Assembly (NCBI GenBank): GCA_019689555.1
Contig: JADGHE010000010.1
Location: forward strand, 1 to 64,000
Source of the DNA: Variibacter sp.
GTDB taxonomy: Bacteria > Pseudomonadota > Alphaproteobacteria > Rhizobiales > Xanthobacteraceae
Reading direction: 5' to 3'
Length of the DNA: 64,000 bases
Shown: positions 52,780 to 61,683 of the stretch, one piece after another
Layout: each line of letters opens with the position of its first letter
Numbering within the stretch: the first letter of the stretch is position 1
The notes under the pieces: model-generated
What the model was told of the DNA's origin: nothing
Database searches by the model: none
What the model saw: the letters and a program-made list of their open reading frames with translations, nothing else
Translations under genes and position numbers: made by a program

Positions 52780-54008
52780 CTCTGCTCGACGCCGTGCTGT
52801 CCGCGCTCGATGCGCTGCGCCTGCACAAGTTGCGCAGCGCGCTCACCATGCTCGGCATCGTCATCGGGGTCGCCGCCGTGATCGCCATGATCGCGGTGGG
52901 CGGCGGCGCGCGCCAGCAGGTCGTCGCGCAGATCCGCAGCCTCGGCGCCAATCTGCTCGTCGTCACGCCCGGCAATGTGACGCAATCGGGCGTGCGCCTC
53001 GGCGCCGGCGCCGCTTCGACGCTGACCGACGAGGACGCCGCCGCGATCATGAACGAGATCCCCTCCGTCCAGGTGACGGCGCCGTTCCTGCGCGGCGGCG
53101 CGCAGGTCGTCGCCGGCGGCGCCAACTGGGCGACGACGATCTACGCCGTCGATCTCGGCTGGTTCGAGGCGCGCGAATGGGAGGTCGAGAGCGGGCGCCT
53201 GTTCGAGCCGGAGGAGCTTTCGCGCGGCGCGCAGGTCGCGATCATCGGCCAGACGGTGGCGGCGAATCTCTTTCCCGGCATGGACCCGATCGGCGAGACG
53301 GTTCGCGTGCGCAACGTTCCCTTCCGCATCGTCGGGGTGATGGCGAGGAAGGGACAGTCGAGCTGGGGGCAGGACCAGGACGACGTGCTGTTCGTGCCGC
53401 TGGTCGCCGGACGCCAGCGCGTCATCGGACGCAATCAGGCGAACGCCCGCGCCGTCGGCGCGATCTACGTCAAGGTGCGCGACGGCGAGAGCCTCAGCAT
53501 GGCGGAAGCCGACGTGAAGGCGCTGCTGCGCCAGCGCCACCGCCTGCAGCCGCACCAGGAAGACGACTTCGCCGTCCGCAATCTTGCCGAGATCGCCGCG
53601 ACGCGCGAAGCGAGCGCGCGCACGCTGGCACTGCTGCTCGCCGCCGTCGCCGGCGTTTCCCTCGCCGTCGGCGGCATCGGCATTATGAACATCATGCTGG
53701 TGTCGGTGACCGAGCGCACGCGCGAGATCGGACTGCGGCTCGCGATCGGGGCGCGCCAACGCGACATCCTGCGCCAGTTCCTGTTCGAGGCGACCGGCCT
53801 CGCCGCGATCGGCGGCGCGGTGGGCGTCGCCTTCGGCATGGCCGCGGCCTACGGCACGGCGCGGTGGGCGGGATGGCCGCTCCTCATCGAGCCGGGCGCG
53901 ATCGTGCTCGCGGTCGTGTTTTCGGGACTCGTCGGCATCTTCTTCGGATGGTACCCTGCCCTGCGGGCCTCCCGTCTCGATCCCATCGAGGCTCTGCGGC
54001 ACACATAA
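52776..54008 (+). CDS. MacB/FtsX-type ABC exporter permease
   Basis: The 410-residue protein begins with an amphipathic SALDALRLHKLRSALTMLG segment and the first membrane helix (GIVIGVAAVIAMIAV). A large periplasmic domain (about 50-280) follows. Three C-terminal helices carry the FtsX motif VTERTREIGLRLAIGARQRD and end YPALRASRLDPIEALRHT. These are hallmarks of MacB_PCD-FtsX mechanotransmission permeases. It is translated with the ATPase through an ATGA overlap. Confidence 0.93.
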   Translation: MTLLDAVLSALDALRLHKLRSALTMLGIVIGVAAVIAMIAVGGGARQQVVAQIRSLGANLLVVTPGNVTQSGVRLGAGAASTLTDEDAAAIMNEIPSVQVTAPFLRGGAQVVAGGANWATTIYAVDLGWFEAREWEVESGRLFEPEELSRGAQVAIIGQTVAANLFPGMDPIGETVRVRNVPFRIVGVMARKGQSSWGQDQDDVLFVPLVAGRQRVIGRNQANARAVGAIYVKVRDGESLSMAEADVKALLRQRHRLQPHQEDDFAVRNLAEIAATREASARTLALLLAAVAGVSLAVGGIGIMNIMLVSVTERTREIGLRLAIGARQRDILRQFLFEATGLAAIGGAVGVAFGMAAAYGTARWAGWPLLIEPGAIVLAVVFSGLVGIFFGWYPALRASRLDPIEALRHT

Positions 54009-54162
54009 GTTCTGCGTTTTTCGCTTCATCGGGCCGTCATGCTCGACTTAAGGCCGCCCGACCACGCGCCGCGCGGCCGTTCGCGTCGCGCGTTTTCGTG
54101 GTTGAAAAGCGGTCGTCGAGAATGATGATATTGCGTTCCCCGACCTTCCCGGAAAAAGCAGC

Positions 54163-56490
54163 ATGAACATTCACGCTACGCCTCATCACGCCAAGGAAGA
54201 ACCGCGCATCGAGGATCAGCCCCTCGTCTGCGGCGCGGGCCGCTTCATTGACGATGACATCGCGCCGGGCCAGGCGCATGCGTGCTTCGTGCGTTCGCCG
54301 CATGCCCGCGCGCGGATTCTCTCGATCGACACGGAGGCGGCGAAGGAAGCGCCCGGCGTTCTCGCGGTGCTCACGGGGGCCGACATCAAGGCCGCGGGCA
54401 TCGGCAGCGCATCGCGGCCCGTGCCGATGGAGGGACGCGGCGGCTCCAAGCTCATCGCGCCGTTTCGGCCGGTGCTCGCCGACGAGCGGGTCATGCATGT
54501 CGGCGATTGCGTGGCCCTCGTCGTGGCCGAGAGCCGGCTTGCGGCGCTCGATGCGGCCGAGCTCGTTGCCGTCGACTACGAGGCGCTCGAACCCGTGGTG
54601 GACCTGGAGACCGCCGCGAAGCCCGACGCGCCGCAGATCTGGCCCGAGGCGCCCGGCAACGTGGTCTTCGACTGGGCGCTCCCGGCCGACGAGGCGAAGC
54701 TGCGGGAGGTCGACGACGTCATCGCCGGCGCCTACAAGGTCGCGCGCGTGAGGGTCGTCAACCAGCGGCTCGTCGTCGCGAGCATGGAGACGCGCGGCGC
54801 GACCGCGAGCTACGACCCCGGCGCCGACCGCTACACGCTGCGCGGCTCGACGCAGGGGCCCAACCTCCTCGCCGATCAGCTCTGCGCCATCATGGGGCTC
54901 AAGCGCGAGCAGCTTCGCGTCTATGCCGAGGATATCGGCGGCGCCTTCGGCATGAAGGCTCCGGCCTATCCGGAATATGTCGCGCTGCTCGTCGCCGCGC
55001 GGCTGACCGGCCGGCCCGTGCACTGGATGGCGACGCGCTCGGAATCCTTCCTGAGCGACAACCAGGCGCGCGACACGATCACCGAGGCGGCCCTCGCGCT
55101 GGACGAAAACGGCAAATTCCTCGCGCTCAAGATCCGCCACACGGCGAACATGGGCGCCTACGTCACCGCGAACGGCGCCTTCATCCAGACCAGCAACTTC
55201 GCGCGCTGCTTCCCGGGGATGTACGACATCCCCAAAATCGGCGTGGAGGTGAAATGCCTCTGCACCAACACGGTGCCGACCGGGCCCTATCGCGGCGCCG
55301 GGCGACCGGAGGCCAATTACGTGATGGAGCGCGTCGTCGAAGAGGCGGCGCGCATCACCGGCATCGACCGTGTCGAGCTGCGCCGGCGCAATCTCATTCC
55401 GCCGAGCGCGATCCCCTACCGGACCGCGGTCGGCACGACGTTCGACAGCGGCGATTTCCGGCCGGTGCTCGACAAGGCGCTCGAGCTTGCGGGCTATGAC
55501 ACCTTCCCCGCGCGCCGCCGGGAGGCGGAGCAGCGCGGCAAGCGCCGCGGCTTCGGCATTTCGTGCTTCCTCGAGCATTCGGGCGGCATGCCGACCGAGG
55601 GCGCGGCCATCACCTTCAACGGGCGCGAATCGCTGACCCTCGGTCTCGGCCTGCACGCGACCGGCCAGGGCCACGCCACGGTGTTCAGCCGGCTTGCGGC
55701 GGATAAGCTGCAGATCGACCCCACGCTGGTGCGCGTGCAGCAGGGCGACACCGCGCTTGGCGTCGCGGGTCTTGCGTCCGTCGCCTCGCGCGGGGCGATG
55801 ACCGTCAGCAACGCCGTGCTGCACACCATCGACCGCGTCTTGGAGAAGGGACGGAAGGCCGCTTCCGCGCTTCTCGAGGCTGCAGAGCAGGACATCGCCT
55901 ACCGCGACGGCCACTTCGAGGTGGTGGGCACCGACCGCCGCATGTCGCTGTTCGAGGTCGCGGAGCGGGCGAAGGACCTCGTGAAACGCGGGATCATCCC
56001 CGAAGGGCTGGACACGAACGCCAAGATCGACACGCCGCAGACCTTCCCGAACGGCTGCCACATCGCCGAGGTCGAGGTCGATCCCGACTCGGGCGAGGTC
56101 GCGGTGGTCGGCTATACGGCCGTCGACGACTGCGGGCGCGTGCTCAACCACATGATCGTCGAGGGCCAGGTGCACGGCGGAATCGCCCAGGGTCTCGGCC
56201 AGGTGCTGTTCGAGAACGCGGTGTACGATCGCGCGAACGGCCAGCTCGTCACCGGCTCGTTCATGGACTATGCGCTGCCGCGCGCGCACCACATGCCGCC
56301 GATCAAGGACGGCCTGCACAATGTGCCGGCGACGACGAACCCGCTCGGCGTCAAGGGCGCGGGCGAAGGCGGCACCATCGGCTCGCTGGCCGCGCTCATG
56401 AACGCCATCGCCGACGCGGTTCCGAACGGAGCCTCGATGGACATGCCGGCCACGACCGAGAAGATCTGGCGCGCCTGCCGCGCGGCTTGA
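54163..56490 (+). CDS. form II CoxL-like molybdenum hydroxylase large subunit, solo
   Basis: The 775-residue protein is the molybdopterin-binding large subunit of the xanthine dehydrogenase/CO dehydrogenase family. GPYRGAGRPEA marks the form II (BMS, AYRGAGR-type) active-site loop rather than the CO-oxidising form I AYXCSFR. GVKGAGEGG holds the catalytic Glu, and the Mo-site sequence DIGGAFGMKAPAYPEYV is present. The small 2Fe-2S and medium FAD subunits are absent here, so the partner genes lie elsewhere or are replaced. The substrate is probably an aldehyde, N-heterocycle or similar. No SD is obvious; the ATG follows a 154 bp spacer. Confidence 0.9.
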   Translation: MNIHATPHHAKEEPRIEDQPLVCGAGRFIDDDIAPGQAHACFVRSPHARARILSIDTEAAKEAPGVLAVLTGADIKAAGIGSASRPVPMEGRGGSKLIAPFRPVLADERVMHVGDCVALVVAESRLAALDAAELVAVDYEALEPVVDLETAAKPDAPQIWPEAPGNVVFDWALPADEAKLREVDDVIAGAYKVARVRVVNQRLVVASMETRGATASYDPGADRYTLRGSTQGPNLLADQLCAIMGLKREQLRVYAEDIGGAFGMKAPAYPEYVALLVAARLTGRPVHWMATRSESFLSDNQARDTITEAALALDENGKFLALKIRHTANMGAYVTANGAFIQTSNFARCFPGMYDIPKIGVEVKCLCTNTVPTGPYRGAGRPEANYVMERVVEEAARITGIDRVELRRRNLIPPSAIPYRTAVGTTFDSGDFRPVLDKALELAGYDTFPARRREAEQRGKRRGFGISCFLEHSGGMPTEGAAITFNGRESLTLGLGLHATGQGHATVFSRLAADKLQIDPTLVRVQQGDTALGVAGLASVASRGAMTVSNAVLHTIDRVLEKGRKAASALLEAAEQDIAYRDGHFEVVGTDRRMSLFEVAERAKDLVKRGIIPEGLDTNAKIDTPQTFPNGCHIAEVEVDPDSGEVAVVGYTAVDDCGRVLNHMIVEGQVHGGIAQGLGQVLFENAVYDRANGQLVTGSFMDYALPRAHHMPPIKDGLHNVPATTNPLGVKGAGEGGTIGSLAALMNAIADAVPNGASMDMPATTEKIWRACRAA

Positions 56491-56578
56491 CGGCCGCACG
56501 GCTGACACCGGACCTCGCGTCTGCGGCCGGCGCTCGGCTGGCCTTTCGTGCTGCGCCGCGCGCGGGGTCGCACGCGCT

Positions 56579-57472
56579 TCACGCCCCCCGCACCGTGCCG
56601 GCCATGCTCTCCACCACGGCGCAGACCGCTCCGGTATCCTGCGCCCCGCGCCCCTGGGCGACGGCGGCGTGGTAGTACTGCGCGGCGAGATTGAACATCG
56701 GCATGGGAAAGTTCAGCGATGCGGCGAATGCGCCGATGATGCCGATGTCCTTGAGGTGGGTCTGGTTGGTCGCGGTCACAATGTCGTAGCGCCCTTCCAC
56801 CATCATCGGCCCGCGCACCTGGAACATGCGCGAACTGCCGGCGCTGTCCGAGATGACCTCGTAGACCATCTGCGGATCGAGGCCGGCCTTCATGCCGAGC
56901 ACCAGCGCCTCCGCGGCCGCGACGTTGTGCACGGTGACGAGGTGGTTGGCGACGAACTTCATCTTGCTGCCGTTGCCGAACGCGCCGAGATATTTCTGCG
57001 CGCGCGACATGCCCGCAAACACCTGCGCGCACCGCTCATAGGCCGCGCGATCGCCGCTCGCGAACACCACCAGGTCCTTACGCGCCGCCTGCGCGCCGGT
57101 GCCGCTCACCGGACAGTCGAGCAGCACCTTGCCGCGGCGGGCGAGCGCCGCGAACGCCTCCTGCTTCACGTCGAGCGGGAGCGTGCTGCATTCGATGACG
57201 ATCTGCCCCTCGCCCTGCGCCGTCATGATGCCGTCGTTGCCCGTGGCGGCGCTGCGCAGCGCCGCCGGGCTCGGCAGCGACGTGATCATGATGCGCGTCT
57301 TCTCGGCCACGTCCCGCGGCGAGGCGGCGCATTCGCCTCCCGCCGCGGCGAAGGCCTGCATGGCCGCCTCCGACACGTCGAACCCGACGACGCGAAAGCC
57401 GTCCTTGAGAAGGTTCCGCGCCATCGCGGCCCCCATGATGCCGATGCCGATGATGCCGACCGTCTTGTCCAT
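56579..57472 (-). CDS. beta-hydroxyacid dehydrogenase (3-hydroxyisobutyrate dehydrogenase family)
   Basis: The 297-residue protein starts MDKTVGIIGIGIMGAAMARN, with the NAD(P)-binding Gly motif. It has FDVSEAAM and DCPVSGTGAQAARKDLVV (substrate Ser region), the catalytic Lys in FGNGSKMKFVANHLV, and a C-terminal helical domain. Family substrates include 3-hydroxyisobutyrate, tartronate semialdehyde and D-glycerate analogues, and specificity cannot be read. ATG 57472 is preferred to 57496. It converges on the molybdenum hydroxylase with 88 bp between. Confidence 0.88.
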   Translation of the reverse strand: MDKTVGIIGIGIMGAAMARNLLKDGFRVVGFDVSEAAMQAFAAAGGECAASPRDVAEKTRIMITSLPSPAALRSAATGNDGIMTAQGEGQIVIECSTLPLDVKQEAFAALARRGKVLLDCPVSGTGAQAARKDLVVFASGDRAAYERCAQVFAGMSRAQKYLGAFGNGSKMKFVANHLVTVHNVAAAEALVLGMKAGLDPQMVYEVISDSAGSSRMFQVRGPMMVEGRYDIVTATNQTHLKDIGIIGAFAASLNFPMPMFNLAAQYYHAAVAQGRGAQDTGAVCAVVESMAGTVRGA

Positions 57473-57952
57473 CTTGGCCCTCGCGTTTCCTCTCATGTTG
57501 CTGCCTTGGCGGACGCGCAGAGTACGGCCGAACGGTCCTTCCGCGCCAGCGGGCAGGCGAACGGGGTGCGGGCAAGGCCCCGGGTCCGACAGTGCCGCCG
57601 TTGAAATTCATTATTTCCACGCGGGTGCAGATGGCGAACGCGCGCTGTGGCCCGCGCCGCGCGGGCGCGAACGCTCGATCCCGAAAACCGCGGATTTTGG
57701 CGTCTGATTCCAACTCATGGGAGCCGGCGGCCGCGCCGCTCGGGCGCGCCGCGCGGAACCGCCCGCGGCGATGGGCCCGGCGCACCGCTGCCGCCTTGGC
57801 GGTTGCTTGCCGCGGCGTCGGCTGAATAAATCGGTTGGCGAACGCGGCCCGTCGACGCGAGCCCTCCTCCCGATCGGGCTGATCGCGGCGATGCCGCAGC
57901 GCGCGCGGTGCGCCGTCGATGAGGCCGGAAAGCGGCGACATGGGAGAGTTGA
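57473..57952. other. 480 bp divergent spacer, nothing convincing
   Basis: No gene, tRNA or terminator is convincing here. GC-rich hairpins occur around 57650-57680, and an AATAAATCGG tract near 57825 could be a -10 region for the luciferase-like gene. Long frames on the minus strand read as Arg-rich GC artefacts. Confidence 0.4.
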
Positions 57953-59065
57953 ATGCGGCTCGGCTATTTCACGATGCCCCTGCACCCCTTCGGGCGCGAC
58001 TGGGCGCAGACCCTGCAGGAAGATCGCCAGGACATCATTCTCGCCGACAAACTCGGCTTCTACGACGCCTTCGTCGGCGAGCATCTGGCGGACGGCTGCG
58101 AGACCATCACCAACAGCATGATGTTTCTCGCGACGCTGATCTCCGACACCAAGCAGATCAAGCTCGCGACCGGCACCTCCAACCTGTCGCAGATGCATCC
58201 GGTGCTCATCGCGTCGAATGCGGCGATGATGGACCACCTGACGCAGGGCCGCTTCATTTTCGGCATCAGCGCCGGCGCGCTGCCGGCGGATGCCGAGGCG
58301 CTCGGCACCCTCGACGAGGATCGCAACAAGATGTTCGCCGAGGCGATCGACGTGATTCTGGCGATCTGGGAGCGCGATCCGCCCTACGACATCGACTTCC
58401 CCGACAACCGCTGGAAGGTGTCGACGCGGCGCACCTTCGCGCCCCACCTCTCGCTCGGCTACCTGAAGAAGCCGTACCAGAAGCCGCGCATGGAGATCGT
58501 CGGCACCGTGGTCGCGCCGCACTCCAAGGGCGTGATCGAGATGGGCAAGCGCGATTTCCATCCGCTCTCGGCCAACTTCCTGATGTCGTACTATCTCAAG
58601 TCGCACTGGGAGAATTACGCAGAGGGCAAGGCCGCGGTCGGCGCCAAGGCGGACCCCGCGGAATGGCGCGTCGCCCGCACGATCTTCGTCGCCGACGACG
58701 ACAAGACCGCGACGCGCTACGGCTGGGAGGACGAGCGGAGCCCGTACCGGTTCTATTACCGTCAGCTATTCGGAAAGATGTCGCGCGGCCCGCGCCTCGC
58801 TCTGTTCAAGGCGCACAAGGACCAGCCCGACGAGGAGGTGTCGATCGACGCCGTGCTCGACAGGCTGGTGATTTGCGGCACCGTCAACAAGGTCGTGGAC
58901 CAGATCCTCGCCCTGCGCGAGGAGATCGGGGATTTCGGCGAGATTGTCTATGCGGGCATGGATTGGGTCGATCCGGCCCTGGCGAAACGTTCGATGCAGC
59001 TCATGGCCGAGGAGGTCATGCCGCGCGTCAACGCCGCGATCAAGAATTCGGCCGCAGCAGCGTAA
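57953..59065 (+). CDS. LLM-class flavin-dependent oxidoreductase
   Basis: The 370-residue bacterial-luciferase-like protein has a TIM-barrel start MRLGYFTMPLHPFGRDW, FYDAFVGEHLADGCE, and the flavin-binding LATGTSNLSQMHPVLIASNA and GRFIFGISAGALP. Such enzymes use FMNH2 or F420 to oxidise alkanals, alkanesulfonates, nitrilotriacetate or terpenoid ketones. GGGAGAGTTG precedes the ATG. The alpha/beta hydrolase begins 13 bp after its stop, suggesting a lactone or ester formed here is opened there. Confidence 0.88.
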   Translation: MRLGYFTMPLHPFGRDWAQTLQEDRQDIILADKLGFYDAFVGEHLADGCETITNSMMFLATLISDTKQIKLATGTSNLSQMHPVLIASNAAMMDHLTQGRFIFGISAGALPADAEALGTLDEDRNKMFAEAIDVILAIWERDPPYDIDFPDNRWKVSTRRTFAPHLSLGYLKKPYQKPRMEIVGTVVAPHSKGVIEMGKRDFHPLSANFLMSYYLKSHWENYAEGKAAVGAKADPAEWRVARTIFVADDDKTATRYGWEDERSPYRFYYRQLFGKMSRGPRLALFKAHKDQPDEEVSIDAVLDRLVICGTVNKVVDQILALREEIGDFGEIVYAGMDWVDPALAKRSMQLMAEEVMPRVNAAIKNSAAAA

Positions 59066-59078
59066 CGGGAGGCTGACA

Positions 59079-59879
59079 ATGAGAGTGAAGGTGAACGGAA
59101 CCACGTTGAACTACGAGGTCGAGGGACCGGAGGGCGCGCCGGTCATCATGGTGAGCCACGGCATCGCCACCAGCCTCGAGATCTGGACGGAGGTGAGCGG
59201 CCACCTGAAGGCGAAGTACCGCGTCGTGCGTTACGATTCGCGCGGCCACGGCGGATCCGACCCCATCGAAGGCCCCTACACGATGGAGATGCTGGCGGAC
59301 GACGCCGTGGGCCTCATGGACGCGCTCGGCATCGAGAAGTGCCATTACGGCGGCCTCTCGCTCGGCGGGATGACGGCGCTGGGCGTCGGCCTCAACCATC
59401 CGGACCGGGTGTTGAGCATTCTCGTCTGCGACGCGCGGGCGCAGACCAATCCCGAGACGAACAAAGCGTGGCAGGAGCGCATCGACGCCGTCAAGGCGAA
59501 CGGGATCGAGGCGATCGTGGAGTCGAGCATCGCGCGCTGGGTGGCGAAGGCGTTCCACAACGATCCCGCGCGTAAGGAGCGGCTGAAGCGGATCGTGCGC
59601 GGCACCTCCGTCGCCGGCTATATCGGGTCGTCGCAGGCGCTCCAGGGCCTCAATTTCGGCGCCCGGCTCGGCGAGATCAAGGTGCCGACGCTCTATCTCA
59701 CCGGCGAGGAGGACCAGGGCGCCTCTCCCGCCGTGATGAAGGCCATGCAGGCCGCGACGCCGGGCGCGCAATACGTCGAGATACCCGATGCCGGGCACCT
59801 GACGAGCTTCGAGCAGCCCAAAGCCGTGGCCGATGCGCTCGACAAGTTCATTTCGGGACTGATGGCCCGCGCGGCATAG
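59079..59879 (+). CDS. alpha/beta hydrolase (3-oxoadipate enol-lactonase-like)
   Basis: The 266-residue protein has VSHGIATSLEIW, the nucleophile elbow GLSLGG with S94, an acidic residue in TGEEDQGASP, and the catalytic His in PDAGHLTSFEQP. Family relatives include enol-lactonases and haloperoxidase-like esterases; the sequence does not fix the substrate. CGGGAGGCTG precedes the ATG and the gap to the luciferase-like gene is 13 bp, so they form an operon. Confidence 0.88.
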   Translation: MRVKVNGTTLNYEVEGPEGAPVIMVSHGIATSLEIWTEVSGHLKAKYRVVRYDSRGHGGSDPIEGPYTMEMLADDAVGLMDALGIEKCHYGGLSLGGMTALGVGLNHPDRVLSILVCDARAQTNPETNKAWQERIDAVKANGIEAIVESSIARWVAKAFHNDPARKERLKRIVRGTSVAGYIGSSQALQGLNFGARLGEIKVPTLYLTGEEDQGASPAVMKAMQAATPGAQYVEIPDAGHLTSFEQPKAVADALDKFISGLMARAA

Positions 59880-59964
59880 TGGCGACGGTGGTGCGGTCGC
59901 CGTCGCCCGACGGGGCGAAGGCGATTATAATGGCAACAGAGAGTCCAAAATTGCCTGACAAGCG

Positions 59965-61083
59965 ATGGCACCGGAAGCCGAGCGCAAGGTTCTTGCGGAA
60001 ACGAAACCCCGCCTCCTCGTCATCGACGATGCGGCCTTGAATGCCGAGGCGCGGCCCGAGCACCTGGATGCGCCGATCACGCCGATCGACGCGTTCTTCG
60101 TCCGCAACAACGGCCTTCTGCCGGACGTCGCACCCGCGCAAACGGATGCCTGGACGCTCACGATCGACGGGGAGGTCGAGAGGCCGCAGCGCTGGACGCT
60201 CGCGGAACTCAAACAGCAGTTCGAGGTCGTGAGCGTGACGGCCGTGCTGGAATGCGCCGGCAACGGCCGCTCTGGATTCGATCCGCCGACCGACGGCCTG
60301 CAGTGGGCGAACGGAGCGGTCGCCTGCGGCCGGTGGGAGGGCGTGCGTCTTGCCGACGTCCTCGCCGCGTCGGCGCCCAAGCCGTCCGCCGTCTATACGG
60401 GACACTATAGTCCGGATGTGATGGCGGACGGGTCCGGCAGGCCCGCGCTCTCCCGCGGACTGCCGCTGGCGAAGGCGATGGCGCCCGAAACGCTGCTCGC
60501 CTTCTCCCTGAACGGCGAGCCTTTGCCGACGCTGCACGGCGGCCCCTTGCGCATCGTGGCGCCCGGCTATCCCGGCTCGGCCTGGCAGAAATGGCTCTCG
60601 CGCATCGCGATCCGCGATCGCGAGCACGACGGCGAGAAGATGACCGGCACGAACTACCGCCTGCCGCGGTCGCCGCTCGCGCCCGGCGCGCCGATCAACC
60701 CGGCCGACTTCGTCGTCATCACCGACATGCCGGTGAAATCTCTCATCACCTTTCCCGCGGAGGGGTTCGTCGCCCCCGCGGGACGCCCGCTCGAAGTGCG
60801 CGGCTTCGCCTGGAGCGGGCACACGCCGGTCGCCTCCGTGGCGGTCTCGATCGACGGCGGCGCCACCTGGACCGAGGCCGCGCTCGAAAGCGCGGTCGAC
60901 CGCTTCGCCTGGCGGCGGTTCAGGATCGCCCTGCGGCCGCAGACGCAGGGACCGGTCACGATCGCGGCCCGCGCGACCGACGCGGTCGGCCGCAGCCAGC
61001 CCCTCGGCAGCGCGCCCTGGAATCCGCGCGGCTACTGCAACAACGGCGTCCATCGCGTGAGCGGGCGCATCGTGGCGGGCTGA
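59965..61083 (+). CDS. sulfite-oxidase-family molybdenum protein
   Basis: The 372-residue protein has the Mo-cofactor domain with C97 in LECAGNGRSG, the cofactor-binding GGPLRIVAPGYPGS, and a C-terminal dimerisation domain (GVHRVSGRIVAG near the end). It belongs with SorA and cytoplasmic SOX-like proteins. No Tat or Sec signal precedes it, unlike most SorA enzymes, so it may act in the cytoplasm, possibly on an organosulfur or nitrate-like substrate. It is co-directional with the hydrolase 85 bp upstream. Confidence 0.85.
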   Translation: MAPEAERKVLAETKPRLLVIDDAALNAEARPEHLDAPITPIDAFFVRNNGLLPDVAPAQTDAWTLTIDGEVERPQRWTLAELKQQFEVVSVTAVLECAGNGRSGFDPPTDGLQWANGAVACGRWEGVRLADVLAASAPKPSAVYTGHYSPDVMADGSGRPALSRGLPLAKAMAPETLLAFSLNGEPLPTLHGGPLRIVAPGYPGSAWQKWLSRIAIRDREHDGEKMTGTNYRLPRSPLAPGAPINPADFVVITDMPVKSLITFPAEGFVAPAGRPLEVRGFAWSGHTPVASVAVSIDGGATWTEAALESAVDRFAWRRFRIALRPQTQGPVTIAARATDAVGRSQPLGSAPWNPRGYCNNGVHRVSGRIVAG

Positions 61084-61188
61084 CGGCCGGCCTGCGCGGC
61101 GGGGGCGGCCCGCAGGCAATTGCGCCCCGGGCCGGAACTCGCCCGCCGTCTTGCGGGTTGGGGCACGAAAGGATCCGAGGAGCCGCCC

Positions 61189-61371
61189 ATGACCCGCAAG
61201 ATGCCGCCCGTTCCTCCGGCCAATCGCAGCCCCAAGGGGCCCGGCGCCGCGCCCGTGGTTCCGCACGCGGACGCCGAACCGCGCCACAAGCCGGAGAACC
61301 TCAAAGAGCAGGGCCGGCAAGGCAACATCCGGCAGAACACACGTAACGTCGGCTATCAGCAGGACCGCTGA
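61189..61371 (+). CDS. small basic conserved-type protein
   Basis: The 60-residue protein is Pro-rich at its start (MTRKMPPVPPANRSPKG) and ends KEQGRQGNIRQNTRNVGYQQ, a pattern I associate with short hydrophilic proteins of Hyphomicrobiales. It is probably disordered. GAGGAG lies six bases before ATG 61189. A second small protein follows after two bases, and ftsY is downstream. Confidence 0.65.
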   Translation: MTRKMPPVPPANRSPKGPGAAPVVPHADAEPRHKPENLKEQGRQGNIRQNTRNVGYQQDR

Positions 61372-61373
61372 CG

Positions 61374-61574
61374 ATGCCTCGCAAGCACGAAGACGCGGAG
61401 CGCATCGGCGGCCCGGGCGCGAGCCACGAAAACCGGCGCGAGCCGGAGAAGTCGAAGCCGCGAGGGCCCGCGCCGCAAACGCGGAAGAGCACGCGCCACT
61501 CGGGCGTCTCCGGCGGCGGCGGAGAGCCGGACAGCCATCACACGCACGATCCCGCGCGCAAAGGCGGCCATTGA
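61374..61574 (+). CDS. small disordered hydrophilic protein
   Basis: The 66-residue protein (MPRKHEDAERIGGPGASHEN) is rich in Arg, Lys, Glu, Gly and His and has no hydrophobic core. It starts two bases after the preceding small gene and appears to be translated with it. The composition suggests a stress- or desiccation-related hydrophilin, but this is inference. Confidence 0.5.
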   Translation: MPRKHEDAERIGGPGASHENRREPEKSKPRGPAPQTRKSTRHSGVSGGGGEPDSHHTHDPARKGGH

Positions 61575-61683
61575 TCAACCGCGCCTGGTTCGCGGCCACG
61601 TGATTTTGCCTTGCGATCCCCCTAGAAAGGAGCTGCCCTGGGCCGGACCCCGGACCGGGACGCGGCTCGCGCGGAGGCAAAGC

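Noticed and set aside
57078-57941. A 287-codon minus-strand frame in the spacer before the luciferase-like gene
   Set aside because: Arg/Gly/His-rich composition without motifs and partial overlap with the dehydrogenase gene mark it as a GC artefact.
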